Source: Lodderomyces elongisporus
Taxonomy: Eukaryota; Ascomycota; Pichiomycetes; Serinales; Debaryomycetaceae
Length of the DNA stretch: 64,000 nt
Reading direction: 5' to 3'
Assembly (NCBI RefSeq): GCF_030384665.1
Contig: NC_083676.1
Location: forward strand, 744,001 to 808,000
In this document: positions 1 to 9,635 of the stretch, one piece after another
Layout of the letters: each line of letters opens with the position of its first letter
How positions within the stretch are numbered: position 1 is the first letter of the stretch
Notes under the pieces: generated by a model
The model's input: only the letters and a program-made list of their open reading frames with translations
What the model was told of the DNA's origin: nothing
The model's database searches: none
Made by a program: the position numbers and the translations under genes

Positions 1-534
1 ATAATTGACTTGTCGCTTACGGGTTTGGCGTTTCCCTTCGTCGTGCGTGGGCACGCTTTGAGCTGATGATTGAGCAATCTCCTCCTTTGGGTTTTGCTTG
101 GGAGGTTTGATCGTGATCTTAATAGATCTAGAAGGTTGTTTATCTTTAATGTTTTGTTTTGTCTTCGTACCTTCAGAAAGACTACCACCACGAACACCAC
201 GATTACCTCCGTCATTTTCGTCACTGTCTTCATCATAGTCCACTGCATCGCCTATGCCAAAATTCTCGGTCCCAGATTCGGCTCCAAATTCACTGTCATT
301 TTGATCGACTTCATCCAAGTCAAAATCGTCATCACCCTCCTCCGCTTCTTCTTCTTCTGCTTCATCCTCCTCCTCTTCTTCTTCTTCTTCTTCTTCTTCG
401 TCCTCTTCTTCGTTATCCTCTTCTCCTCCATCTTCACTCTCCAAATAGATTTCCTTTGGTGCAAGGTCCTCCTCTTCCTGTACACTTAAGGAAGAATCCT
501 CATCTTCACTATCAATAACCCGTCTCTTTGCCAT
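1..534 (-). CDS. Acidic N-terminal part of an unidentified protein (runs off the window)
   Basis: The ATG is at 534-532 and the frame stays open to base 1, so 178 codons are visible and the C-terminal part lies outside the window. The start reads MAKRRVIDSEDED. Residues 8-115 are extremely rich in Asp/Glu, including a nearly pure Glu run around residues 38-63. The following 60 residues turn basic and Ser/Thr/Gln-rich, ending RKRQVNY at the edge. Acidic N-termini followed by a basic patch are common in nuclear chromatin or transcription-elongation proteins. A CHD1-type remodeler is one candidate, because its N-terminus has a similar acidic stretch followed by an R-x-x-x-VNY-like patch. That is inference only and no domain is visible, so I assign no name. 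Confidence 0.7.
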   Translation of the reverse strand, partial: MAKRRVIDSEDEDSSLSVQEEEDLAPKEIYLESEDGGEEDNEEEDEEEEEEEEEEEDEAEEEEAEEGDDDFDLDEVDQNDSEFGAESGTENFGIGDAVDYDEDSDENDGGNRGVRGGSLSEGTKTKQNIKDKQPSRSIKITIKPPKQNPKEEIAQSSAQSVPTHDEGKRQTRKRQVNY

Positions 535-1135
535 CTTGTTCTTCCGGTTTATCTTAATTTGGTTTGGTTTGGTTTGGTTTGAATTGGTTTGTTTTGCTAA
601 GATTTTTATTTTTTACAATGACTTTAGTATTGAGAGAAGTGTGAATGCTGTAGTATTTAAGCTGTTTCGTAAGAAGCGCGTGCAAGATCAATACTCAAAG
701 AAAAATAAAAAACGATAAATAATTTCATACACAGCGTTAGAGGTAATGGAAACACGGAGACGATCAATTTACAAATGCCTCTAATACAATGGTTTCTAAT
801 AAGTCAAGGTTTGAGAGTTTGAAGTCGTAAATTGGTCACTATTGAGGAAAATTTTTTTATATTTGTCCATTTGCCTACTTCTTTATTATTGTTATTATTA
901 TTATTATTATTCTTATTTTCAGTATTAATGATATTCTGTTCTCACTCTTGGTCATTTGAATAGTCTGTGAATGTTATTCAAAAATAGATTTCTCTTATTA
1001 AACGCCGTTATCGACACTAACACCATCGACAAAACAACAACAACAACAACAATCACTACTACTATTACTACTACTACTAGTGCTGTTATTTTTAATTAAC
1101 AATATTGTCATTTAAATGTCACAAATGCGTGCTTC
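535..1135. other. Intergenic region with short microsatellites
   Basis: This lies between the start of the acidic gene and the stop of PEX17. It holds a short (GGTTT)-type run near 560-590, TTA-type repeats near 885-912, CAA repeats near 1036-1052 and ACT repeats near 1055-1080. The left part should carry the promoter of the acidic gene. I see no further gene. Confidence 0.6.
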
Positions 1136-1807
1136 TTATATCTGGCCGCTCATAAACAACCCTTTTATGCTTCTAATCTCATTCTTGGTTTCCACTACGA
1201 TGTTTTTTTTCCTTGTCTTTGTTCCAGCTGGTCTGTTTGAAATACTGGATACGTTATCTTGAAGGAAAAAGTCATCCTCATTGAAGTATACCAAATCGGC
1301 CTTGTTTTGGAAATCCTTAATCGAATAGTTTATACTTCTGTAATTGCTCATTCCTTCCATAGAATAGCTTCTGACACTATCTTGAAGAAAAGTGGCTATT
1401 TTCTTTAAGCGTGAGTGTAGTTCGTTTTGCATCAATGGGTCGCGTTCACCCTCTTCTTTGCTTCCCGTTGATTCGGTTTGAACAGCAGCATCCGCTAAAA
1501 GCTTGTTCTGGCGCCTGATTGCAACTATGGGGACATAGTTGATCTTGGTGATTGCCTTCAAATAAAATTCACGAAGATTTCCACGCACACATTCGAGCAA
1601 GTCTAATCTTCGACTAGCAGTCTGCTCCAATAATGGTTTGAGGATTAGGAACCCCACAGCATAAGCAATTATGAGTGACACGGAGGCACCATGGGTAAGT
1701 TTGATTAAATAGATTAGGAGTTGGGATTTAGATTTGGGAGACAGTAGATTATACGAAGCTAAGTTGTATGAAGACTCTGGTATCGTTAACTTTGCAACTG
1801 CGGACAT
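1136..1807 (-). CDS. PEX17: Peroxin Pex17, peroxisomal docking complex subunit
   Basis: The product is 223 aa, against 199 aa in S. cerevisiae. The first ATG is at 1807; the open frame extends two codons further only from a TTG. Pex17 is a peroxisomal membrane protein that with Pex14 and Pex13 forms the docking site for Pex5/Pex7 cargo receptors. Support: one membrane segment at about residues 41-58 starting GASVSL and followed by a basic/coiled-coil stretch, a VQTEST motif at about 109-114 that matches the STQTS region of yeast Pex17, and a C-terminal IKGLFMSGQ motif that matches IKGWFVNGQ. The order and spacing of the three elements fit the family, which is poorly conserved elsewhere. It is divergently transcribed from MGS1 across a minisatellite-filled promoter. 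Confidence 0.8.
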   Translation of the reverse strand: MSAVAKLTIPESSYNLASYNLLSPKSKSQLLIYLIKLTHGASVSLIIAYAVGFLILKPLLEQTASRRLDLLECVRGNLREFYLKAITKINYVPIVAIRRQNKLLADAAVQTESTGSKEEGERDPLMQNELHSRLKKIATFLQDSVRSYSMEGMSNYRSINYSIKDFQNKADLVYFNEDDFFLQDNVSSISNRPAGTKTRKKNIVVETKNEIRSIKGLFMSGQI

Positions 1808-2582
1808 ATTCAATGATAAATACTACGTCTGTGATCTTGACCAACTAGTTGAAATTTTGGCAAGTTGATAGGTGTATAGGTGTATAGGTGTATAGGTGTA
1901 TAGGTGTATAGGTGTATAGGTGTATAGGTGTATAGGTGTATAGGTGTATAGGTGTATAGGTGTATAGGTGTATAGGTGTATAGGTGTATAGGTGTATAGG
2001 TGTATAGGTGTATAGGTGTATAGGTGTATAGGTGTATAGGTGTATAGGTGTATAGGTGTATAGGTGTATAGGTGTATAGGTGTATAGGTGTATAGGTGTA
2101 TAGGTGTATAGGTGTATAGGTGTATAGGTGTATAGGTGTATAGGTGTATAGGTGTATAGGTGTATAGGTGTATAGGTGTATAGGTGTATAGGTGTATAGA
2201 TGGATAAACGAATTGATGCGCTAATAGATTGATGAAATAAAATTGTTAAAATTGTGAAAAGATTAGGTGAGGATATAAAGTATGGTGGGGGAAAGCATTG
2301 TGGGCGATTCAGGAAACCTATGTGAAAAGTGCGGAAGAAGAACAGAGCTACGAACTCAAAGATCCCGCGGATCAAAAGAAAGACAAAAAAAAGGCAAAAA
2401 AAAAACGAACCAATATTTGAAAAAAAAAAAAAAAAGAGAAGAAGAAACAATTACAATACAACTAGGTCCATTTTTCGCTACTCAATGAGATTCACAGCAA
2501 GGAGATTAAATTTGTCCCTACACCTTTTTGCTTTTGATATATCATCTATTCCTTAATTTCTTTAAGTTCATTGGCACATGTG
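1808..2582. promoter_or_regulatory. Divergent PEX17/MGS1 intergenic promoter region
   Basis: This region separates two divergent start codons, so it should drive both genes. Nearly half of it is the 8-bp minisatellite listed separately. The remainder contains A-rich runs (2387-2435). A small open frame at 2282-2488 with a CEKC motif begins here, but its tail is coded by the A-run and I do not consider it a gene. Confidence 0.6.
1868..2200. repeat. 8-bp minisatellite (AGGTGTAT)n, about 41 copies
   Basis: An almost perfect head-to-tail run of AGGTGTAT is visible over about 333 bp, ending in a variant AGATGGAT. Because 8 is not a multiple of 3, all frames stay open for long stretches and give spurious proteins such as repeats of TPIHLYTY. 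It starts only about 60 bp upstream of the PEX17 start codon. Confidence 0.97.
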
Positions 2583-4133
2583 ATGACTATTGAGGAGGAA
2601 ACGGTTTCAACACAAGTGGCAGATAATGGTTTGGAACTTTCACTCTCTGAAGCAGTAAGACCAAATACATTGGCAAATTATGTAGGTCAGAGGCATTTAC
2701 TCAATGAAGAGGAAGGAATCTTTGCGAATTACATCCGTATGGGGTATTTGCCATCTATGCTTCTCATTGGCCCACCGGGAAGTGGGAAAACCACTTTAGC
2801 GAGACTAGTAGCGAAAAGCTGTGGCTATGCCACGTCAAACATAATTGAATTATCGGCAACAACTTTGACTACGGAAAACATCAAAAATTTGGTGAACGAC
2901 TGCCAAGAGCAACTTGTTGTGTTCATTGATGAAATTCATAGGCTAAGCAAAGTTCAACAGGATTGGTTATTGCCATTTGTGGAGGACGGAAAAATTGTAT
3001 TGATTGGCGCAACAACGCTTGAAACTCCGCTGAGACGTATTCGAAAAGCTATTTTATCAAGATGTCAAGTATTTCCATTGCAAAGATTACATGACGACGA
3101 ACTATTGTCTGTACTACATTCAGCTATTGATTTTGAAAATCAGAGAAGAAGCAGAAGAAGTAGGAACAACAATAACACTAACAACGACCGCGAAGAATTG
3201 GGAAAAGCTGAAACATCAAAATCCGGCGAGCTTCAATTTTCGGATAACGCATTACTTGGTATTGTACGCGCAGTCAATGGCGATATACGCGCTGCAATAA
3301 ACACAATAGAAAGGGTTAGCCATACATTTAAAACAGGTCATGATCACAAAATTACAAGTGCCGAAATGAATTTAGTATTGAAGACACATACTCGAGGCCA
3401 AACACACTTGAATGAGTTGTACGATTTTTTGTTTGCCTCATTACGTGAAGGGTGCTCGAAGCACGCTCATGCAAGACTTTCAGTTGGTCTGTCGGCGATT
3501 GAATCTGGCAAATATAAAGGGGATATATCTGAGTATATTCAACAAATGGAGGTCTCTGATGATGAGCTTATTGACATGGAAAGCAGTGATACAAGTACCT
3601 TTCAAGATCCTTTGTATTTGCTTCTACCACGGCATTTGCTGCTGGTGCAGCTGCAAATTGAACAAAGCATCACAAGATCAATCTATCTATCTCTTTTGAT
3701 TTTAAAAGAAGGCGATACTCCGCAGCAATTACTTAAGCGATTAATCTTGTTTGCATTTGAGCATCTTGATTTAACACCCAGAATCCTAAGCACTTTCACA
3801 TCATTGTGCAAAATCAGCATACAGGAAACACAGGAAACTTTATCGCGCACGCTTCATGACCTCATCCATCTAATAGTTTCGGAGGGAACAATTCTGACCA
3901 ATTTGGGAAATCATTACCTACATGCTCGTGAATACTTTCAACATTCCAAAAGGAATCGGGCTATACCAAAGAACGTTGGCGAGCTTGAAATATATTATGA
4001 CGCGGCAGAGTTGGCGAAAGTTGAAGCCCAGCCTCAAGTTTCCTTGTTTCCCGATATGGAAATCCAAATTACTTCACCTACGATTACATTTGACTCACGG
4101 GAGATAGAGCAAGTAGAAATTGGCTACTCGTGA
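2583..4133 (+). CDS. MGS1: AAA+ ATPase Mgs1 (WRNIP1/RarA family), genome maintenance
   Basis: The first usable ATG is 2583 (the frame upstream only offers a TTG at 2571), giving 516 aa. Mgs1/WRNIP1/RarA ATPases act at stalled replication forks, with PCNA and DNA polymerase delta. Motifs: Walker A GPPGSGKT at residues 63-70, Walker B VVFIDEIH ending near residue 119, sensor 1 IGATT at about 142-146, an SRC arginine region after it, then the family-specific C-terminal tetramerisation half. S. cerevisiae Mgs1 is 587 aa and begins with a UBZ ubiquitin-binding zinc finger. No Cys/His cluster of that kind precedes the ATPase here, so the protein resembles the bacterial RarA layout. The family assignment is firm; absence of UBZ assumes no upstream exon. 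Confidence 0.93.
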   Translation: MTIEEETVSTQVADNGLELSLSEAVRPNTLANYVGQRHLLNEEEGIFANYIRMGYLPSMLLIGPPGSGKTTLARLVAKSCGYATSNIIELSATTLTTENIKNLVNDCQEQLVVFIDEIHRLSKVQQDWLLPFVEDGKIVLIGATTLETPLRRIRKAILSRCQVFPLQRLHDDELLSVLHSAIDFENQRRSRRSRNNNNTNNDREELGKAETSKSGELQFSDNALLGIVRAVNGDIRAAINTIERVSHTFKTGHDHKITSAEMNLVLKTHTRGQTHLNELYDFLFASLREGCSKHAHARLSVGLSAIESGKYKGDISEYIQQMEVSDDELIDMESSDTSTFQDPLYLLLPRHLLLVQLQIEQSITRSIYLSLLILKEGDTPQQLLKRLILFAFEHLDLTPRILSTFTSLCKISIQETQETLSRTLHDLIHLIVSEGTILTNLGNHYLHAREYFQHSKRNRAIPKNVGELEIYYDAAELAKVEAQPQVSLFPDMEIQITSPTITFDSREIEQVEIGYS

Positions 4134-4565
4134 ATCCATCCATTCAAACGCAGTAAAAAACTCTTTTTATACATAAGTATTTAATGCACAATAATAAAGT
4201 AACTAGAAATGTCTACACAATTTTAAACATGAAAAGAAAACCAGCAAAAAAAAGAACAAAATGAAAAAATGAAAATGAAAATAAAAATAAAAATAAAAAT
4301 AAAAGACAAAATACTAAGAGATGCCTTGCATCAGCCTTGTTTTTTTATCTCTCTTGTTTGTTTGTTTTTATTTCTTTTTATTTGTTTTCGCTCCTTTAAT
4401 CTTGTTATTCAGAAATAGGTAAACTCCACGAGGTTACAATTCTTCCATCTCTCACAAACAACTTATTTTTTTTTAAAAAAAAGTGTCAGTTTTGAAATTC
4501 CTACCTTTTGTAAACTGGGCTTCTGCTTCTTCATTGATACCGTGATGATTTTATTCATTCTCATT
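4134..4565. other. 3'-3' intergenic region between MGS1 and TIF4631
   Basis: These are the convergent ends of MGS1 and TIF4631. The sequence is A-rich on the left (AATAA and AAAATA repeats at 4240-4300) and T-rich on the right, as expected for two converging yeast 3' UTRs. No gene is seen. Confidence 0.7.
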
Positions 4566-7500
4566 TTAGATATCTTCTTTCTTTCCTTTGCCCTCGGCTC
4601 CCACCTCTTGCTTGTCTTCGCTATTATTATTATTATTATTATTATTATTATCATGGACTTCTTCTTGTTCTTCCTCTTCTTCCTCTTCTTCCTCATCATC
4701 ATTGTCTAATGCAGCAAATCTATTCACTTGTTGATTTTCGGACCGCCTTGAAGAGTCCCTTTGGAGATCACTTCCAGAACTCACTGGAGAATGAGCGTTT
4801 CTTTCACTTCTATCACTCCTGTCAACTCTATCAATTGAGTTTCCTCCTCTCAAGCTTGAGTTTGATCTAGCAAACGACGGCGATTTCTTAAACCCAGAAT
4901 TTGAAAAAAAGTCCGAGTTAGACGCCGATCTGGATGGTGCAGCTTTGTTGCCACCATAATGCAGCGAGCCGCCTGATGGTCCAGGTCCACGTTTCCTCTT
5001 TTCTTGTTCTTGTTTCAACCTCGACATCTCAGCATCTCTATGGATAGCTCCTATAGTAGTTGGTTGGGCTTCTGCTTTACCACTTTGCCAGCGAGCCGCT
5101 TTCAAATCTTGAATGTCCATCAACATAAACTTGATTCTCGAGCTCAATTGAGCCTTCTCCAAAATCTGTTTAATACTCTCAAACACACCCGTCAACATAC
5201 CTCTAGTTCTCTCATTGCTGTCCATCTTTGGACCAACCGTTTTAATCAACTGCGCCAAATTCTCAATACGGTCCTCCGATGGGTCGGTGGTGTTGCTACA
5301 TTGATCTCTGAGACACACATAGATAATTTGATCGTTCAACATGTTCAAGTTGTACAAATGACCAATGAACTTGACCAAACCCAAACCTCTACGTTTAGCA
5401 GCTGCCATGGCATAATATTCATCACTCATCATCTCAGGTTCAATAGGAGATCCATCTTCGTTGGTGGGTAATTTGTCAATCCAACCCTTTTCGTATTCTA
5501 CTTGACACGTGGAAAGCAAAACCCTTCTAGCCAAGGCTCCACCTGCTGGGTGTGATCCGTCCTTCAATGTGCTTGTCTCGTCTGTAATTTCAGGTAAAAT
5601 ATTTTGCGTCATCTTGGCACAGAATTTGGCGTACATCTCTGACCAGTATGGCTCATCACAAGCTTTAGCAAATGTCAAGGAAATGGTTTGCTTAATAGTA
5701 GAAGCGTCTTTTTCCCACCTGGATTGCTTTGTGATATCCAAGATCTCATCTGTGATTTCAGTGAACATCTCCAAAGTCAATTTGTTCAAAAGAGACTTAA
5801 TCTTTCTCTCGACATCCTCCTTCTCCAAGATGACACTACCATCTTCAGCATAACGTACCTCGGTCTTTTGTTGTCTAGATTTTGGAATCCATCTATTGGC
5901 AGATTTCTCTAATGGCTTAACCTCTTCTACTGGCTTCTGTTCTTTGGCCAACTCTTCTTCAGTCTTTTCGCGCATTTCACCTCTTCCTCCACGTCTTGTT
6001 GAAGGACCTTTTCTGATTGATTTATCTCTTGTGGAAACACCCCTTCTCTTTGAACCACTTCTTGAATTTTGTCTGCTACTGTCGTATGCACTTGGTAAGC
6101 CTCCTTTGCCTTGTGGACCACTGTATCTTGATGGCAATCCACTGCCTTGTCTCATTCCGCCAGCACCAAGACCGCGCAACGATCCTTCGCGTGCAGATCC
6201 TTGACGTCTCATTCCTTGTTGTGCTCCAACATCCAAATATTCATAGCGAGTTTTGAAATCTGCATCAATCGAATACTGCACAACGTCGCGGAATTGAATC
6301 AAAAACTGTGGATCATATCTGTATTTCTTGCTTGGAAGTTGCTTAGTCTTATCCACACCATTAATGTTTTGAGGATACTCAACTGCCAAAATGTTATCGA
6401 TCGGAGTGGCCTGGTTCAACCTCTCAAGGAACTGAGTAATAGACAATTCTTGAACTGGTTCTCCAGCTTCGGTTTCGTCTTCTTCGTCTTCGTCTTCTTC
6501 GTCGTCGTCGTTGTCGTTGTCGTTGTCGTTAACGTTAACGTCGACGTTTTCTTCTTTTTGCTCTTTTGTTTGTTCCTTTGGTTTCTCTGCGGACTCTGCA
6601 GACTCTGCAGGCTTGGTTGTTGCTTGAAGCTCTTTCTCTGCTGGCTCGGCTGTATGCTCATCCGTCTTGTTCAACTCTTCTGATTTTTGCTCTGTTGGCT
6701 TAACAGTAGGTTCAGCAGCCTCTGGTTTCTCAACTGGTTTTGGCGACTCTAATTTTTGTTCAGTCAGCGTCTTTACTTCCGGAGTAGTTTCTATAGTGGT
6801 TTCGGGTTTTGTTTCTTCCTTGGTTTCTTTTGCTACTGCTGTCTGATCCTTCGCAGCAGGCTCTTGTGCTGGGTGCGATGGTTCTTCAACTGTATCTTTC
6901 TTTGCATCTTCGTCTGGTTTCTCTTGCTTTGAACCAGACTCCGTCTTTTGTCCTGAGCTCTGTTCTTCTTGCTGCTTCTTCTTTGCAGCATTTGCAGCAG
7001 CCCTTTCTCTAATACGTCTCTTAAACTCCTCAGCAGCTGAAAGGTTGGCCAGAGTCTTGGTATTGGATGCGTTGTCGGCATCTGACTTGGTAGCTGTACT
7101 GGTAGTTGCAGTTGTAGTTGTAGTTGTAGTTGTAGTTGCATTTGATGCTGGTGTTGAAAGAGATGCTTCTTTAACTACTGGGCTCTTACTAGATTCGACA
7201 GCAACTTTGGTGGAGGAAGGCACAGGTGACGCATTTTTCTGGAGAGGAGAAGCAACTGGAGTCGATGATGCCGTTTGTCTCTTCTTCTCTTCCAAATCCA
7301 CAGGTTTGCCATCCTTGGTCGTCAATGTAACTTTAGGGCTAGAAGAGTGGCTTGATGTACGCTGGTGTTGGTGTTGTGGCGTGGCTCCGCCTGATCCAGG
7401 GGTGGCATACGATTGAGCTGCTGCTGTGTATTGCAAAGGTTGAACATAAACGGGTGGGTAAAAGCCACCAAACTGGTAGTATTGTGGTGCTGCTGCTGCT

Positions 7501-8207
7501 CCATAATTGTAATTTACATATTGGCCTTGTGGTAATTGCTGTCCGGGCGCCAAGTTGTGGTTGCCGTGATTCATATTCTTTTGATGGTGATTGCTGTTAT
7601 TGTACTGTTTCCTGTGTGCTGGTCCTCCTTGAGCATTGTTACTATTACCTGCAGCGTTGGTGTTATTGCTGTTGTTGTTATTATTATTGTTGCTGTTGTT
7701 GTTGTTGTACCTCGATGAGTTGCCACTACCACCACCTTGCCTATTGTTGCCTGAGTACTGTTTATGATTACCACTACCACTACCACCACCGGCACCGCCA
7801 TTGTAATGGTTCTTGTAGTTTGAATAGGTACCGTTATAATTAGCATTGTAGTTTGGGTTATATTGGTAGTAGGCACCAGAGTATTGATTATAATCTGAAT
7901 GGTTTTGTTCTGCTTGGTTCAAATGTGATTGTGGGACCGAATTATGAGCATTCTTTGCTTGTTGCCCACCAGTTGCTGGCTTAGCTACTGGAGTTGCTGC
8001 TTTTGATGATGGTGTAACAGCAGGAGAAGGAGCAGAAGCAGCAGGAGCAGAAGCAGAAGCCTCACTCACTTCTGACCCCTTACTGGGTTGCGTTTGTGCT
8101 GATGCTGGTGTCTGAGATTGATGCTGAAGATCCTTTGCTGGGGCATCATCAATTTTGACACTACTTGTCTGTTGATCTGATTTCTCAGAAACGCCATTCC
8201 CTGACAT
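4566..8207 (-). CDS. TIF4631: Translation initiation factor eIF4G
   Basis: The product is 1213 aa, longer than the S. cerevisiae eIF4G proteins (952 and 914 aa), mostly through low-complexity sequence. eIF4G is the scaffold of the cap-binding complex, joining eIF4E, eIF4A, Pab1 and mRNA. Visible parts in order: Ser/Ala/Gln-rich N-terminus; Asn/Gly/Tyr-rich region at about 110-260 with poly-Asn; Thr/Ser/Glu/Lys-rich linker to about 590, including an Asp/Glu run; eIF4E-binding site YDPQFLI (pattern YxxxxL-hydrophobic) near residue 630; an RGG/Arg-Ser-rich RNA-binding stretch; and the MIF4G HEAT domain at about 795-1045. The tail has a Glu run and nine Asn. TIF4631 is the name used for the single Candida gene; paralogue assignment cannot be made from sequence alone. 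Confidence 0.93.
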   Translation of the reverse strand: MSGNGVSEKSDQQTSSVKIDDAPAKDLQHQSQTPASAQTQPSKGSEVSEASASAPAASAPSPAVTPSSKAATPVAKPATGGQQAKNAHNSVPQSHLNQAEQNHSDYNQYSGAYYQYNPNYNANYNGTYSNYKNHYNGGAGGGSGSGNHKQYSGNNRQGGGSGNSSRYNNNNSNNNNNNNSNNTNAAGNSNNAQGGPAHRKQYNNSNHHQKNMNHGNHNLAPGQQLPQGQYVNYNYGAAAAPQYYQFGGFYPPVYVQPLQYTAAAQSYATPGSGGATPQHQHQRTSSHSSSPKVTLTTKDGKPVDLEEKKRQTASSTPVASPLQKNASPVPSSTKVAVESSKSPVVKEASLSTPASNATTTTTTTTTATTSTATKSDADNASNTKTLANLSAAEEFKRRIRERAAANAAKKKQQEEQSSGQKTESGSKQEKPDEDAKKDTVEEPSHPAQEPAAKDQTAVAKETKEETKPETTIETTPEVKTLTEQKLESPKPVEKPEAAEPTVKPTEQKSEELNKTDEHTAEPAEKELQATTKPAESAESAEKPKEQTKEQKEENVDVNVNDNDNDNDDDEEDEDEEDETEAGEPVQELSITQFLERLNQATPIDNILAVEYPQNINGVDKTKQLPSKKYRYDPQFLIQFRDVVQYSIDADFKTRYEYLDVGAQQGMRRQGSAREGSLRGLGAGGMRQGSGLPSRYSGPQGKGGLPSAYDSSRQNSRSGSKRRGVSTRDKSIRKGPSTRRGGRGEMREKTEEELAKEQKPVEEVKPLEKSANRWIPKSRQQKTEVRYAEDGSVILEKEDVERKIKSLLNKLTLEMFTEITDEILDITKQSRWEKDASTIKQTISLTFAKACDEPYWSEMYAKFCAKMTQNILPEITDETSTLKDGSHPAGGALARRVLLSTCQVEYEKGWIDKLPTNEDGSPIEPEMMSDEYYAMAAAKRRGLGLVKFIGHLYNLNMLNDQIIYVCLRDQCSNTTDPSEDRIENLAQLIKTVGPKMDSNERTRGMLTGVFESIKQILEKAQLSSRIKFMLMDIQDLKAARWQSGKAEAQPTTIGAIHRDAEMSRLKQEQEKRKRGPGPSGGSLHYGGNKAAPSRSASNSDFFSNSGFKKSPSFARSNSSLRGGNSIDRVDRSDRSERNAHSPVSSGSDLQRDSSRRSENQQVNRFAALDNDDEEEEEEEEEQEEVHDNNNNNNNNNSEDKQEVGAEGKGKKEDI

Positions 8208-9278
8208 TTCACCCGTTATTCTCTAATTTGTGCTTGATATATAGATATAAATATAAATATAAGTATAAGTATATATATATATATATATATATATATGCGT
8301 GTGTGTGTGTATGAGTGTGTGTCCAATTATCACTTATGACAATAAGAACTATATATTTGTTTAAGTGTTGAGTAGAGGGGGGGTGTAGACCTTGGTTTCA
8401 AGAAAAGGAAGAACTCAGTTGTAGTAGATTCTGGTTTAAATTTGTGTATAAAATTTTTTTCACCTTTCTCTGTTTCTCTGTTTCTCTGTTTCTCTGTTTC
8501 GCTACTTCACACAACCAATATTATATTCACTCTGCTCTTTTGTTTTTTGCTTTAGTACCGCAGCTGCTGTCGCTGCTTAGTAGTCGCGCTTTGCAATTTG
8601 CTCTTTGAAAATCTTTTACCTTTTTTTTTTCTTTTTTCTTTTTTCTTTTTTACACTCCTGCACTCTTACACTCTTACACTCTTACACTCTATTACTAATG
8701 TTACTTGGTAGATACTAACTTTACAAATTACCCTGCTACCATCATTATCACTAATGGTACTATACAACTACTCGTGTAACAACAATTTTAGGTTGAAACT
8801 TTTTATTAGCAGGTAATTAACCCAGCCAACCATAGCAAAAAAAAGCAGTCTATTTTTATCCAGTTGTATTTTATTACCAGTCGATTTTATAGAAAATCAC
8901 GATATACGCATATACTACTCCCCCTATCTAAAGTAACTAACTCCAAAACCTGTCCTTCATTTTTTTGAAAAGACATACTGTTTTTACTTTAACCAAAATC
9001 ATCATCCAAATATAGATAAGGCAACAACATCTTTTCAAGAGAAAGAAAATGCTAACTTATCTTTGTATTTGAAATCAACTGGCCCAAATAGTTGAGTTTG
9101 TTAAGTTGAGCTCGACTGAATGGAATTAAACTTGATCACTGTATACACATTCCAACATCTCCTCTTAGAAAAAAAAAAAAATAAAAAAATAAAAAAATGT
9201 CTTGCTTTAATATTGTATAACTCCTAATGCTACCGCTCCCTTTGCTGTTTCTTATTGCTGTCTTTGTTTTTCCATTTA
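8208..9278. promoter_or_regulatory. TIF4631 upstream region
   Basis: About 1.07 kb lies between the TIF4631 start and the 3' end of the small membrane-protein gene. It contains a (TA)n/(TG)n run at 8240-8316, TTTCTCTG repeats at 8466-8500, and long C/T-rich tracts at 8620-8690. On the transcribed minus strand these give A/G-rich leader sequence. No gene is supported. Confidence 0.6.
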
Positions 9279-9635
9279 CTATGTAAGTCCACTTGTACGC
9301 CATGCACTTGTAGAATAAAGTATCCATGCTAACAAACCCAACACCGTGATTATAAACGAGTATATTATTAGCTCGTCTTTTAGTGATTCAATTTGATAGC
9401 AACTGATGATTATGTCCTGATCAGCCTCTACATCATTAGCGTTTATTTTTTCTTTCAGCTCTACTTCGCATAATTTGGAATCTTTCAGTAGACAATATTC
9501 CTTAGTGCAACTTTTGCATTGGTCAATCGTATTGATAATTGTTTTCTCGTTACATTGACACTTACAATAAAGCTGGAAAGCTTGAGCTATTGAACAGGCA
9601 AACACTAAATAAAACGTCAATTGTCTAAATTTCAT
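9279..9635 (-). CDS. Small secretory-pathway membrane protein with Cys-rich lumenal domain
   Basis: The product is 118 aa from the ATG at 9635. A signal peptide is clear (residues 1-19, cleavage after AQA). The lumenal part has eight cysteines, with CKCQC at 24-28, CKSC at 40-43, then C48, C56 and C79. One membrane segment spans about 88-107, with a ten-residue tail WRTSGLT at the end, so type I topology is predicted. This layout recalls small fungal ER/Golgi membrane proteins of the YDL121C (Exp1) kind, the proposed Pma1 ER-export factor; I hold that only as a possibility. It is divergent from RPT6. Confidence 0.65.
   Translation of the reverse strand: MKFRQLTFYLVFACSIAQAFQLYCKCQCNEKTIINTIDQCKSCTKEYCLLKDSKLCEVELKEKINANDVEADQDIIISCYQIESLKDELIIYSFIITVLGLLAWILYSTSAWRTSGLT

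Noticed and set aside
159..518. Plus-strand open frames over the acidic gene
   Set aside because: They are the complement of the GAA/GAG-rich coding run and have only Leu/Pro/His low-complexity content.
1..534. Naming the left-edge gene CHD1
   Set aside because: Only acidic and basic low-complexity sequence is visible; no chromodomain or helicase motif lies in the window.
1845..2450. 201-codon minus-strand frame rich in TPIHLYTY repeats
   Set aside because: It is a translation of the 8-bp minisatellite plus T-rich promoter sequence; no non-repetitive protein core.
2282..2488. Upstream exon of MGS1 carrying a zinc finger (CEKC motif)
   Set aside because: Only one Cys pair, no His/Cys partner at UBZ spacing, and the rest of the frame is coded by A-runs; no clear splice signals.
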